A DNA stretch of 64,000 bases from Anodontia alba (taxonomy: Eukaryota; Mollusca; Bivalvia; Lucinida; Lucinidae): NCBI GenBank assembly GCA_964016985.1, contig OZ024823.1:31068104-31132103 (forward strand). The letters are read 5' to 3'. Numbering within the stretch: position 1 is the first letter of the stretch; each line of letters begins with the position of its first letter. A model generated the notes under the pieces. That model was given only the letters and a program-made list of their open reading frames with translations, was not told where the DNA came from and searched no databases. Below are positions 1 to 14,700 of this stretch, piece by piece. A program made the translations under genes and the position numbers.

Positions 1-17
1 ATTGTTGTTAATTGCAG

Positions 18-142
18 TGGAATTTGATGAGGACCTGACTGGTGTTGTTATTGAAGAAGATCAGGCTGAACTAGAATTACATTCAGCTCTAACTAAAGCA
101 AGAAAAGTCAAACAGAAACAAGAGAGGAAGAACCCAGAAAAG
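18..142 (+). CDS. SART1: SART1 exon a
   Basis: The exon follows a TTGTTGTTAATTGCAG acceptor and ends in AAG before gtttgc. It starts in phase 2 (two bases of a codon) and ends in phase 0. The peptide is charged and helix-prone ([18 protein letters not shown]), which fits the part of SART1 just before the NATSEFCR motif. The acceptor sits only 17 bases from the window edge, so the exact start is slightly less certain than the end. Confidence 0.85.
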
Positions 143-2692
143 GTTTGCCTCGTTATGCTTATTAATCATAGAGATTTCCCAAATCATCACGAAAACACGC
201 CTATATAATTTTGACCCCCTTAAACCCCACTCTTATATAGTAAAACTGGGGTTTACAGGGGTATACATTATTTTTCTTATTTTGCTAAAAAACATAGATT
301 GTGGGTACCGATTAGAACTGAGGCAGTTCTAATGAGTACTCACAACAATGTTTTGAGCAGAAACATGAAAAATATCAAAACCCCACTCTTATATAGTAAA
401 ACTGGGGTTTACAGGGGTATACCTTATTTTTCTTATTTTGCTAAAAAACATAGATTGTGGGTACTCATTAGAATTGAGGCAGTCCTAATGAGTCCTCACA
501 ATCTATGGTTTGAGCAGAAACATGAAAAATATCAAAAGTTTTTATCTGAAATTTTTATCTTTTTTTTGGTTGTAAAATTTTCAATACATTGTATATTCGA
601 ATAGCTGTGTTTTCGTAATGAATATGATTTTATCCTATTTTCTTACTTGGTAAAATAATTCAGCAGACAACAATTTTAACCCGTAAACTGTCAGTCACTC
701 GTCTGCTTTGTCATCTGCTTGTGATTTTAAAAGTCATTTTTGCAAACAGTGTGGACCCAGATCAGACTGCTCCTCTAGGAGCAGTCTGATCAGGGTCCAC
801 ACTGTTTGCCTGTATGCAAAAATAGGTTTGAAAAGTCTGCTAGACTATTCAGCAGACGACATAAACAGACAAATTTTCAGATGCAGGTTTTCTTGGTATT
901 TTAAGGGTTAAATAGTTTTTTTTATTTATTTCCAGAAAATAGACTTTGACATTGCATGTAAATTGTTTCCTATTCTTTAACATTTCAAAATACATGTAAG
1001 AATATGCCATGCACTGGTCTGATAGATCAGTTGGTAAAGCATCTGCCTTCAGATTAAGTATTTGTGGGTTTGATCCCAGTCTGAGTCATACCTAAACATT
1101 TTTAAATTGGTTTTAGCTTGATTGGCATTCAGGGCACTCAGCATCTGGAAGGAAAGCTAGGACTGGTCACACTGGTGTTGGTCTAATGTCAATGTTATTG
1201 AAACATCCAGTTCAACTTCTGAATAGTTAGATGATTTACTTAATATTGATAATGATTGCTTTGACCAGTTGATATGTACCCTAAACATTTAGACAAAGGG
1301 GCCTCAGTAAACTTAGTAGACTCTGATCAAATTGTTCCTGAAGGAGACGTTCGGTTGTGCTGTACTGTTTGCTTATCTGTCACATCATTTTAGGCTTTTT
1401 ACAAGTTGTCAGATGGACTTGTTCACATTTTTGGATAGATATGGTAAGGAGTTAAGGAAAAAATATACACTTCCATTAGCATTATTGGGGACATGTATCG
1501 GCTCGATATAAGTGAAATATTCTTGGAAGGGCCGTAAAACCCAAATCAAGACAAAAAGAAAAAAAAAAAGAAATAGGGACATGTAATTATGCCAAATAGT
1601 TTTGTTTCCCTTCTGAAAAGTGGTTTATCTTTAAAGGAAAGAATTTGCATCATTTAGAATTTGCTCCCAAAGGGAATTCTTTCCTTTTAGAGTAGACTCT
1701 TTTCATAAGCAGCTTGTGTGGTGTACAAGAATGCAAACAGGAAGTCACAAAAGTTGTCTCCCTTTTTAAAAATGGCAGAAAATCTATCATGTGTATCAAG
1801 TACCTTAAGGTGTACAAATATTTAGGTAAATACAGTAATATCAGTTCAACTTAGGTCCACATTGATTGCTTAGGCAGGTCTGTTTCAATACATAATACTT
1901 AGAGTAAATGCTATAAATATTGGAGTTACTGTACCAGTTTTTTTGGAATTAATGTTTTATAGAGCAGTAGATACAGTTAATGTCCTAAAATTTCATACAC
2001 CAAAATTTCTGATAAAGTGGCATATGCAAACAATGCAGACCCAGATCAGACTGTTCCTGAAAGAGCAGTCTGATCAGGGTGTATAGTGTTTGGCATTCTA
2101 CTAAGCATTTTATGAAACAACTGCTTAAAGAGCAAAAGTTAGGCCAAAAAATTTTGCAATAAAATGTAAGCATCACGAAAACATGCCTATATAATTTTGA
2201 CCCCCTTAAACCCCACTTTTATATAGTAAAACTTGGGTTTACAGGGGGTATACATTCTTTTTCTTATTTCTGCTCAAAAATATAGATTGTGGGTACTTGT
2301 TAGAACAGCCTCGCCGAGGCGGTTCTAATGAATATCCACAATCCATGTTTTGAGCAGAAATATGAAAAACTATTAATAGAGTTTTTTATCTGAAAATTTT
2401 CAGTTTTTGCAGGTAAAATATTCTATATATTTGAATAGGCTTGTTTTCATAATGGGACATTTACCATAACTGTATTTACAGATAGCAGAGAAGATCATAT
2501 TTGAATCTAAAGTAAAGAAAGAGCCAGATTCTCCCACAAGAGTGAAGGCGTCCATTGTGCTGAATGCCACATCAGAGTTCTGTCGAGCTCTTGGTGATAT
2601 ACCTACATATGGACAAGCTGGAAACCGGGAAGAAATTGAGAAAGATGAACTTGAGGTAGGCAAATAGTTTTTGGGTAAATTGGTTGATACCA

Positions 2693-2734
<42 letters not shown>

Positions 2735-5700
2735 CAGCAGGGCCTTGAGCCTAGATATCTCTTCATCCAGGCAGACTGTTAGGAGGATATTTTCTATTTA
2801 CCATATGTTCCCTATGTGCCTAGATATCTGCATCCAGGGCCCAGTTGTTCAAAACTAACAATGTTGTTAGTAAAAGTATAATTAAAACTTTGATCATTAA
2901 ATATGGCATAATATTTTTGCTGAAAAAATGTGAGTAGCTTTTGCATTTGCAAAAGCTACTCACATTTTTTCAGCAAAAATAACTATGAATTAGATATATA
3001 GTTACTAGAGCAGTTAACATTTTGACCATTAATGAGCTCGTTAAGCTAACAATGCTTTGAACAACTGGGCCCAGGCAGACTGTTAGGATATTTTCTATTT
3101 ACCATATGTACCCTAAATATTGAGACACAACTCCTTACCAGACTTGTCCTAAAATTTGAGCAACACCATTTAAATGCATTTTGATGTCTAAAAACTACTG
3201 GATTGGTAGCAGGCAGTGTATCCCTTGATCAGATGTTGCATTCTGATCTGGGTCTATACTGTTTGCTCAGCCTGTCTGTCCAAATACATAGGTACTTATT
3301 CTTAAATTTGAACCAAGTCATGTTGACAAGTAGATGTTCAAATTGTTGTGATAGTGTAGACCCTGATGAAACTGCTTCTGTAGGAGTTTAATCTGGGTGT
3401 ACACTGTTTGTTCTGTCCTTTCTTTGGAAATGTATAGGATAAACACACTAGGAAATTATTGGAGTTTTTGTTTGTTTGTGTAGAGGTTTTACGGCCCAGT
3501 CAACCCAATGTGGTCATGTCAAGCACAAGCAGTTTATCTAACCACACGTTTACTGGGCAGGCTTAATCCTCTAAGCTGTTAACTAGTATTGTGCACATTC
3601 TTTTGCCAGAAACTGACAACTGCCTTTCTTGAATCAGTGGAAAGTTGAGAATGATCATAGAAAGTATTTCGTGATCAATCTCCAGGAAAGAATGTTGCAG
3701 ACCCGGCGGGGGTTGAACCCACAACCTCCTGATCACCAGTTAGATGTAAATCCAACCGAGCCACCCAGGCCGGCGAAATTATTCGAGTACAGTGGTAAAT
3801 GGTGCATCCAATTCAGCACGCCTTTTTCAATATACAATAGAACCTCGATAATTCAAACTCCAATAATTCAAAATTCTCAATAGTTCAAAATCATTTTGAT
3901 GTCCAGACTTAAATATATGTATGCATGTTAATCCTCAATTATTCAAAGTTTCAATAATTCAAACAAAACTGTTTGGTCTCTAAGACTTTGAATTATTGAG
4001 GTTCCACTGTATGAAGTATCAGTTTTTGTATGCCTTTTGTAAACATACATCATAGCTCCAGATAAGAGGTGGTATCAAATAAATAATTTTCTTGTTTCTC
4101 CATGAAAACATTTATTGTAGTACTCATTAGAAGTGCCTTAGCAAGGTGCTTCTAATGAGTACCCACATCATATGATTTTATTGAGAAATAAGAAAAAGAT
4201 CAGTACGTTCTGATAGATGGAGCTATACTTGTACTTTACCTTTCACTTTGGAATAGATTATCTAAAATGACCAATTAACCCTTGTCCTGCTGAATAAATG
4301 AAGATGTCACGCCCATTTCTGCCGGCCTCGGTGGCTCAGTTGGATGCGCCGTCCGACTGGAGACCAGGAGGTCGCGGGTTCAACCCCCGCCGAGGTCGGC
4401 AACATTCTTTCGTGGAGATTGATCATGAAATATTTTCTACGGTCATTCTCTCCCTTCTGCTGATTCAAGAAGGGCAGTTGTCAGTTTCTGGCGAAAGAAT
4501 GTGCACAATACTGGTTAACCGCTTAGAAGACTAAGCCTGCCCAGTAAACGTGTGGTTAGGTAAACTGACCGCGCTCGACATGACCCCATTGGGTTGACTG
4601 GGCCGTAAAACCTCAACACAAACAAACACGCCCATTTCTAATTTTCAGCCAGTCAGATAACTTGATCCAGATTGTTGACAAGCTCAAATACTTAATTGCT
4701 AACAGTGCAGATCCAGATCAGTTAAGCCAACTGATCTGGATCTACACTGTTTGCAAAGACAGGACATATCCGGATTCAGCAGGACTAGGGTTAAAATTTG
4801 TTTTATTCAACACTATGACCACTTACCAGACTTATCCTAAAATTTGAATATCCAAACAAGACCATTTGACTATCATATCATAACTTTATTTATGTTTTTG
4901 GCAGAAGAGCAGACAGTATAGATGCTTATCATCCTGTTCCTTTCAGGTCAGCACTGTTTGCCCAAGCATCTGACTATCTGCCTGAATATTTAAATAATTT
5001 TTTTTTTTTTTTTAGGAGTTTGAGAGGGAATTATTAGAACAGAGACGACGAAGAGAAGAGGAGGAAGAACCAACTGGATGGAACAGGGTAGAAATTGATG
5101 AAACACCTGTCAATCTCGAGGTAAATATATACTTACTGTGCTTGGTGCGAAGGTGTCATGTACCTTGTGTCACTGGGGTGTCCAACTGATACTGGCTTAC
5201 AGTAGGGCAAGGCCTGCTATCTTTGTAGTAGGTAAAGGTAGATGGGGAATGTTTTTATTTCTGCTGTTTTTTTCCCTTTCATTCCTATTCCTCTTTCTTC
5301 CCTGTTCCTCCCTTTCATCTCTTCTACTATCACTTCTATCTCTTTTTTCCCTTTCTCTGGGAAACGACAAAAAATGACCCACAAGGGTTAACATGTCGTT
5401 AAACCCCAACATAATCAGCTTTGTCCAGAAATAAGAAAAACATTATGTGGATACTCCTCTGATCTGTAGCTACAGATCAGAGGAATATCCACATAATATT
5501 TTTCTTATTTGCATACTTGGCCTAAAATTTCAGCACATCAACTTTACTACCAGTTCATGTGTCAAAACAATTTGGGATGAGTGGCAAACAGTGTGGCCCC
5601 TGATCAGGCACTGTATTTTGTGGCATCTGAGCAGGGTCTATGCTGTTTGCTCATTACGAAAACACTCCTATACAAATATATAGAAAATGTCACCTCCAAA

Positions 5701-8700
5701 AACTGAAACTTTTCAGGTGAAAAACTCTGATATTTTTTCATAGTTTTGTTCAAAACATAGATTGTGGGTACTCGTTAGAACCGCCTCGGTGAGGCGGTTC
5801 TAACGAGTACCCACAATCTATGTTTTTGAGCAGAAATAAGAAAAATAATGTATACCCCTATAAACCCCACTTTTACTGTATAAAAGTGGGGTTTAAGGGG
5901 GTCAAAATTATATAGGCATGTTTTCGTGATGTCATGCCTGTCTGTCACACTACTTAGGGTCAATATGGCACTTTTATGTACATACAAAATGAACCACAAG
6001 GGTTGAAGTGTCGTTAAACCCCAACGCTATCAATCTCAACTACTTACTATTGTGTCCCTTATCTCCCTTTCTCTAGAGTTCACCTTTGTAACTGGAGGTT
6101 GTAGGTTTGATCCAAAGGCTTTAAGGAATGGTATTAGTTGCTTTTTGGCTTTGCACTCAGCATTAAGAAAGCAGAGCTAGGAATCAGAACTGGTCAACCC
6201 AGTGCCGGTATAGAGTGACTTGATGGAATATCACATCAAGTGTCTGGGGCAAGATATTTCAATGAGGCAGCACTCCAAAAGTAAGCATTGAGCTCCCTGC
6301 CACATCCAGACAACATCATGAAAATGACATAAGACCCAAATAAAACAAAAAATTTTTCCCTTTCTCTGGGAGACGACATAAAATAACCCACAAGGGTTAA
6401 TGTGTTGTTAAACAAGCACACAACACAAGCATTCGCCAGCATTATATCTGGGTTTACACTGTTTGCTCCTAGCCATCTGTCCCAGTACTTAAGGGTTTTT
6501 ATGGTGTTTCACTGCTTCCTTAACTCTGGCACAGCAACTGTAACCAGTATCATAAAATGATGTCATCCTCAAGTGTATACAGTTTACATTAATCAGTCTG
6601 GTGGCTTTTTTTTTTTTTTATATAAGATTTACCTCTCCTGAATGTGTATAAGTTTGCCTTATCACATTTTTGCCTGAAGACCCCCAAAAGGAATTGGCAA
6701 ACAGTGCAGACCCATATCAGATGCCACAGAATGTTTTTGTCTGATCAGAGTCTCCACAGTTTGCAAATAGTTTAGCCATTTTTCTTTAGGAATATCTAAA
6801 TCTCATAGCATGACATACCTAAAATTGAAATTTGAATCTTCAAATACATAGTGTGGGGGAGTTTATTAAGTCTAAAATGGGTTAACCTTTTCAGCCCTTA
6901 GACAAAAACCAGTACTTTTTCAAACACTGTAGATCCAGATGAGACAGCTTATAGTAATGAGCCTGTCTCATCAGGATCTACACTGTTACCCATTTTGTTC
7001 TTGACTCACAACTGTCATCCTTTTGGCAGCAATGGCTGTGTCCAAAAGCAGAGATGGAAGAGTCTATAAACTATTTCAGAAACTCAAGGTTGAACGGATT
7101 AAAATATTGCTTTCATGGTTTGTGATTTACAGGGAGAAGAAAAGCCAGTATTAGAAGATGAGCCTGTAATAAGTTCAGGAATAGGAGGAGCACTAAGAGT
7201 GGCTATGACTAAAGGGTTCTTAGAGCATGAACAAATTAAACAGTTTAAGAAGGTCAAGAACAAGGAGGATCTAGAGGCACAGAACTACTCAATAGAAGAT
7301 AAACGATATGAGTATGTGTTCCAGTATATTATGTTAATCCCTATCACCCTGCATGTCAAATATTAACACAGTCAACGCTCCTTATCTCAGGTTTGCTTAT
7401 CTCAAATAATGCTTATCTCGAAGTGAAAATCTGGTCCTTGTTTTAATCTGTTGAAATCTAACAACAAGTAACAAAATATTACTAGGAGCAATTTCTCTTC
7501 TTTTCCACAATATTTTTAATATATCTCTAACTTCAGGAGTCAGATTATATACTGAAAGGAAAAAGAAACGCAGGGTAGAGTTTTTTCCTTCTTATTTTAA
7601 CCATTTTTTACGGTGTTTACTATAGCCCTACACTTTTACAGATTGTCCTGTGAATGTGAACCGCGGGTATACGAGTCTTTGGTCGATGTGCTATCTACCC
7701 AGTGTGTGAAATCATTCAACCATGCACTACACAGTGCATTGCACGGACAATACGGAAAGCCAAAATTTCGTGCAAAACAAGCATGTTTAAACCTTCAGCA
7801 CAAGATTTCCTCAGACCATTTGGTACACTTCAATGATACACAACGTTCTTCAATTCTTTTACCTATTTTTCTTTTCATTTTTACGCTACTTTGAACTTTT
7901 TTTTCAATCATGGTACGATTGACTGATGTTCAGAGGGGTAGGGCAATTGCGTTGCTGATGCAGGGTCAGAGGCAACAGCAAGTTGCCAATCATTTTGGGG
8001 TTAACGTCCCAACAATTGAACATCTTGTTAGACGTTTAAGGGAGACAGGGCATTTAGCAGACCGACCGCAGTCTGGGCGTCCACGCGTGACGTCGCGACG
8101 CCAAGACAGGACAATCCGTCCGGCACATTTGCGGAATCGTCATCTCACTGCTATCGAAACTGCCCTTAATACAGTAGGTACGCATAATCGACAAATTTCT
8201 CCGAAGACTGTTGGAAGTCGATTGCGTGAGATTGGTCTTCGAGCTCGTCGTCCATACGTTGGTCTGCCTCTGACCCAGGCACGTAGGTTGCGTCGTATGG
8301 TGTGGTTGACGGCGCATGCGCCCAGACTATTTCCGATGAGGCAGTGGAGACGAGTTCTTTTTATGGACGAGTCTAGGTTCACTCTCTATCGCACAGATGG
8401 TCGACGTTGTGTGTACCGACGTCGCGGAGAATGCATTGCCGACGCCTGTGTTGTCGAACGAGATCGGTTTGGGGGTGGCTCCGTTATGGTCTGGGGAGGC
8501 ATTGCTCACGGGATAAAATCACAGTTGATTATTTTGCGGGCAATATGACCGCAGTAAGGTATAGGGATGAGATCTTGTGTCCTGTTGCAGTCCCGCTTGT
8601 GCAACAACGTAATCTGATTCTGCAGCAGGACAATGCCCGACCACATGTTACCCGAGTTTGTCAGGATTTCCTCGCAAACAATAACATCGCACCACTAGCA

Positions 8701-11700
8701 TGGCCACCGTACAGTCCAGATTTGACCCCAATAGAGCACATGTGGGATAAGCTGGACAGAAGGGTTAGGAAACGCCGAAATCCCCCGCAACTCTCGCACA
8801 ACTAAGGAATGCGTTGATCGATGAATGGAATAACATCCCGATGCGAACTGTCAATGCTTTGGTTAACTCTATCCAAAGGAGAATTAGGACAGCAACGGCA
8901 GCAAGAGGGGGGCACACCCGATATTGATTTTCAGTTTGATTTTGATTTCAAGATTTGGGGGGTAGCTACCAATGAACTTCAATAACTCGAGACTTGTTGA
9001 TCACAAACCAATGAAATTTGGAACTTTTGTTTCATACATGTACCGTTTTGTAATCATAGTAAAATATTTAACAAACTTTTTCAAACTTGAATGAAATTTA
9101 GGAATAAAATTTACCCTGCGTTTCTTTTTCCTTTCAGTATATATTCATTTGTGAAATGTGGTTGTTTGATTTATTTTTTTCCTCAGTTCTGCAAATCTGA
9201 TATGTCGAGGTACTGATATCTCAAAGTATTTCAGAGAGTCCCTTGGTCTTAGAGATAACTGAGTCGACTGTAAATTGAACTTTTTAAAAATACTTTTTAT
9301 AGTTATGGCGTACCAAATATTAGATGGTGGGTATTGACTTCATTCCATTCCCACCTAAATATTAAAAAGTAAGGATTCTGTCAACAGTAAATCCAGACTA
9401 TAATGATGTTAGTTGATTCCCATGTATGTAGTAAAGTCTAGTTATGCACTGTTTTAACTTTGTAATGGAGGAACTGGTGAAGTTATGGAATCTCTCTGGC
9501 AATTCAGCTGGATCACTTTTGGGAGATTTGAGATAATTCCACCAGATCATCTACTACAAAGCTTAAAATGTATACCGATAAGCTTTCATAGTTTTGTCCA
9601 ACAGCATTGATAATATTTTGGCCCAGATTTTTAATTTTCAATGAAATGGAATTGCACGTTTACCGACCGTATGTAAGAGAAGCAAAAATATCTTAAGTAT
9701 ATCCATAGTAATAGCTAAAGCAAAGAGCAATGGAAGCATGGGTGAAAGTTTTCAGCATTAATACGGAATTCGGTAGTGAGAAGATTTTTCGTCTATTATA
9801 AAGTATAGAGAAAGGTAATATTCAGTATAGGAAAAGTAAATTTTCAGTATTGAGAATTTCTGGGACTTTCACCCATGTGGAAGTTGTCAGACTACCTTGA
9901 TATGCAGGTTGATCTGGACATTCATTGTTTTGATATACTTAAATGAAGAATCCCTTTTCTGCCCCATTTGCTTGGCTTATTTTGACATGGCTGATTTTCA
10001 GTGATCTAGATGAGAAATACAAGAAGCGTGACAGATATAGTGGAATGCTTCAAGACTTCAAGGAAAAAGATGGCTACAAGCCAGAATTCAAGCTGGAGTA
10101 TGTGGATGACTCCGGTAGGAACCTGAATCAGAAAGAGGCCTTCAGACAACTGTCACATCGTTTCCATGGTAAAGGGTCTGGTAAAAAGAAGACAGAGAAA
10201 AGGGCCAAGAAGATGGATGAGGACAATGTATGTACAGTAAAACTAGTGATTCACATCACAGCTATAGATAGCTCCTGATAAGACAGGGTATCTAGTTAAT
10301 ATTTTTCTTATTTCTCTACAAAAACATATGTTGTGGGTACACATTAAGAGTGCCTTAATGACATTACAAAAACATGCCTATTCAAATATGTTGAAAATTT
10401 CACCACCAAAAACTGAAAGTTTTCAGATAAAAATTCTGATATTTTTCATATTTCTGTTCAAAACATAGATTGTGGGTACTCGTTAGAACTGCCTCACTGA
10501 GGCAGTTCTAACAAGTACCCACAATCTATGTTTTTTGTACTCATCTATGTTTTTGAGCAGAAATAAGAAAAATAGTGTATACCCCTGTAAACCCCAGTTT
10601 TACTATATAAAAGTGGGGTTTAAGGGGATCAAAATTATATAGGTATGTTTTCATGATGTCATGATTAGGCACTTTTTATTACTATTACAACATATTTTTT
10701 TTATGTAGATATAAGAAAAGTATCAATACTTTTTGGTTGAAAAAAAAAAAGCACCTTATCTGGAGCTATGTCAAACATGGATGGCTTGTTTAACATGGCT
10801 GATTAGAACTCCTTTTTGAGTCCCTAGGAAATTCTTCCTATAGCTTAACTCTTCTCCTGCTGAACCTGGATATACCTTACCTTTGCAAACAGTGTATATC
10901 CAGATCACCCTTCCACTGATTCAAGAAGGGCAATTGTCAGTTTCTGGCAAAAGAATGTGCACAATACTGGTTAACCGCTTAGAGGATTAAGCCTGCCCAG
11001 TTAACATGTGGTTAGGTAAACTGACCCCACTCGACATGACCCCATTTGGTTGACTGGGCCGTAAAACCTCAACACAAACAAGCATCCAGATCAGTTGGCT
11101 TCTGAAGAAGCCAACTGATCTGGATCTGCACTGTTTGTCATTAAGTATGTGAATTTATAGCAACAATTGGGATCAAGTAATCTGATTGGCTAAAAATTAG
11201 AAGTGAGCATGGTATCTTAATTTATTCAGCAGGACAAGGGTTAAGAAAACAAATCTTTAGGGATATTTAACCCTTTCAACCCTGAATTTCTGAATTTGAC
11301 TCTTCCAGCTGAATTTGGTCAGAACCAGTGTTCAAAATAGGGGTCACAGTCAAAAATCAAAACAGAATGGCAAACAGTGTGGATCCTGATGAGACAAGTT
11401 GTTATGAGCAGTCTCATAGGTTCTATACTGTTTGCAAACAAACTGTATTGGTCTGCAGGGCTGAAAGGTTTAAGAGAAATTTTCTTATTTTATGAAACTG
11501 CATATTGTGTGTGTACTCATTAGAATTGCCTCATTGAGGCAGTTCTAATGAGTACACTCAACATACCATTATTTTATAGAAGATCGAAATGGCATCTCTA
11601 AATTATTCACATTTACCTCCTGACCTGGCGCAATGATTAGCCCTCTGTGACTAGAACTGCCCATATTTGGCCATCGAGCCATTGAAGTTCAACTGTAGTT

Positions 11701-14700
11701 CTTTCAAAATGATACTGTTTTCCTCTTTATATCGTTCAGTTAGATATGCTGCATGGCTGTTCTGAAGAAGTATAGTTTTGACCCTCACTCCCACACATCC
11801 CCCTTGCCCAGGTGCAACCTCCCCAGGGTGCAACTTTATTGAACACTTGCTTTGCTTTTCATGACGTTAGCTTCGACACTCATTCAAAGACCCACCAATC
11901 CATATCAGTGTCTGGTTAGTGCTTCCAACTTTGGATCATTTTTATCCAGCTGCATGTGGAATTCAGCTGATGACTGCAGTCTCCTTTATTGCACAAAGCC
12001 TTTCATTATCATCCTTTCATTGTCTCTAAATGACTTTAATAAAGTTGAAAGGGATATAAAACATCAACTCATCATAAACTACCCACCCATACCCACTGGC
12101 CCAATCTCAGCCACTCAAGGGCAGCTCTGGATTTCCACTCCTCTTAACATTTGATTTATTATACTGCATAACCATATTCAGAAAAAGTGTAATTTTGACA
12201 CTCCTGCCTCCTCTGGCTCAGCCCCTAGGGGTCATATCATACTTTTATCATGTCCATGAATCCATGAATGGGTGAATTTCATGATTTCGGTAATTAAAAA
12301 TGTGTGATTGGGGCACATGGAGATGGCAATGTCGTAGTTTAGCCAGTATGTTCATGTTGTCCATAAATGGATGATTAGATACTGCAGAAGGTATCAACAA
12401 ATAGGCTTCGATCAGGCTGTGCAGTTTTCTTGTACCATAGCTACAGATAAGAGGGGGTATCCACATAATATTTTTCTTATTTCTCGATGAAAACATATGT
12501 TGTGGGTACTCATTAGAAGCGCCTCACCGAGGCGCTTCTAATGAGTACCCACAACATATGTTTTCATTGAGGAATAAGAAAGAAATCAGCATTTTTTGGA
12601 TGAAAAAAGCGCCTTATCTGTTGCTATGATGTACTTGAGCCTGAGGACGCATTTTGCCTGACACAGCTTGTTTTATCTTCAGTCTGCCAGAATATGATAT
12701 CCGGATAGTACAATATTTACCCTAAATATTGGGACAGCTTAACTCTTTACCATACTTAGCCCAAGATTTGAACACATCCATATTTCTACCTATTGCTCTG
12801 TCTAAAAACTGCTAGATGAGTGGCAAACAGTGTAGATCCTGATCATTATGCAGCATCTGATCTGGTTCTACTCTGTTTGCTAAGACCAATTTGTCTCAAT
12901 ACAAAAGAAGAAATATAATTGTAATTTGGTATTTCTGTAGAAAAACAAGTGAAAGTCTTCCGTATTGTGAAATAATTGTTTTGTTGTTGTTGTTTTTTCA
13001 GTTGATGAAACGTATGAGTTCGACAGACACACCATTGAATACTGTGGCATTGTTACGAGAGAAACAAACGCAGGAGAAAACACCATACATTGTACTTAGT
13101 GGAAATAAAGGATTCACGTATGTATTGCTCAAGTACTCGCTAAGGCACTATTATTTCAACAAAATATTGATATTTTCTAGTTTCCTCACAAAAATGTATA
13201 TTGTAGTACTCACTTGAATGTTCTTGCTGAGATGCTTCTAATGATTGCCTAATATAATATTTTCCTTGAGAAACAAGAAAAATATTAACCCTTGTCCTGC
13301 TGAATAAATTGAGATGCTACACCCTCTTCTAATTTTCAGCCAATCAGATTGCTTGATTCTAGATTTTGATACAAATTCACATACTTAATGACAAACAGTG
13401 CAGATCCAGATCAGTTGGCTTCTTCAGAAGCCAACTGATCTGGATCTACACTGTTTGCAAAGGCAGGGTATATCAGGGTTCAGCAGGACAAGGGTTAATA
13501 GCTATTCGTCTTATCTAGAGCTATGAATTATTACACATCTAAGACATTTGCTTGTGGTGTGGCTCAGACGATATACAAAACATAGTGGCAAGTGAAAAGA
13601 GCAATTACCAGGACATCTTGCTCATAGTTGTCACCTAGACATTTTGAGTGAAGAAATTGTCAAAGACTCAAAGCACCTGCAATGAAGAACCTAAAATAGA
13701 TGCTGGATGAGTGGTAAAAATTATGGACCTTGTTCAGACACCACATTCTACAGCATTTGATATGGGCCTTCTTTGTTTACTAAGTCCACCTGAGGTCATG
13801 TGTAAAAGTGCTGGCTGAATTGCAGACAGTGCAAAAACTGAGCATCCTTCTTCATGAGAGCAGGTGGATATAAGACTGCACTGTTTGCTCATGTCTGAAT
13901 AATTGGGGTAAATTAGCCCTGGTCTTAATGAACTGGAATATACCCTGCCTTTGTAATTAGTGTAGATCCAGGTCAGTTGGCTTCTTCATTAAGCATGTGA
14001 ATTTGTATCAACAACCTGGATCAAATTATCTGTCAGATTGGCTGAAAATTAGAAGTGGGCATGGCATCTTAACTTATTCAGCATGGCAAGGATTAGGTAA
14101 CATGTTTGCAGTGTTTATTACAGCCTTATGATTGCTTTCATCAATGCAAATAACAAAGAGGTCTTGACGGTAGATAAATTATTCACAAAGTCCTTATAGA
14201 AGAGCTGCAGATTACTTTTAGGATTTTACTTGATTGATTTTTTTTTTTATTATTTTTGATTAGCCCTTGTGATGCTGAATAAATTAAGATGCCACACTCA
14301 CTTCTAATTTTCAGCCAACTCAGATTTCTTGATCCAGGTTGTTGATACAAATTTGCATACTTAAAGACAAATAGTGCAGAGCAAGAGTAGTTGGCTTCTG
14401 TTTGCAAAGGTAGGGCATATCCAGGTTCAGCAGGCCCAGGATTAAAAAAGAAATTGCTGACTAAAAGTGTGCTTAATTTTTAAGCAAGATGCCTTTATAT
14501 TTAGATTATACTTCCAATATATATCTGTGGGTTGTAATATGGTGCATCCATCTGCTGAAACTGTAGTCGGATTGGCCCTGGCTTCTTTATTTTTTGGCAG
14601 GAAGAATTTAGCCTCACTTTAAACAAGAACAGGGACTCTGGCCTCATTCTCATCTGTACTATTACTCTTTTTTCTCTCCACTTATCTGGGAGACCACTCA

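Larger units (their letters stand above)
7369..9270. mobile_element. Tigger/pogo-like element (family T) interrupted by a Tc1 element
   Basis: Left end CAGTCAACGCTCCTTATCTC; the right end reads on the other strand CAGTCGACTCAGTTATCTC. Internal 'cttatctc' repeats match a second copy near 28185-28326. CAGT ends with clear-text inverted repeats resemble Tigger/pogo non-autonomous elements. The Tc1-like transposon 7548-9140 lies inside. Confidence 0.65.

Noticed and set aside
4321..4405. A true tRNA gene
   Set aside because: A and B boxes are present, but the same unit is repeated with a fixed 3' body, a common tail and target duplications, so it is a SINE head.
4298..4534. Open frame of 78 residues
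   Set aside because: It is the SINE sequence read through; the same frame recurs at 43775-44023 in another SINE copy.
8054..8509. Reverse-strand open frames
   Set aside because: They are shadows of the Tc1 transposase, which shows catalytic motifs on the + strand.
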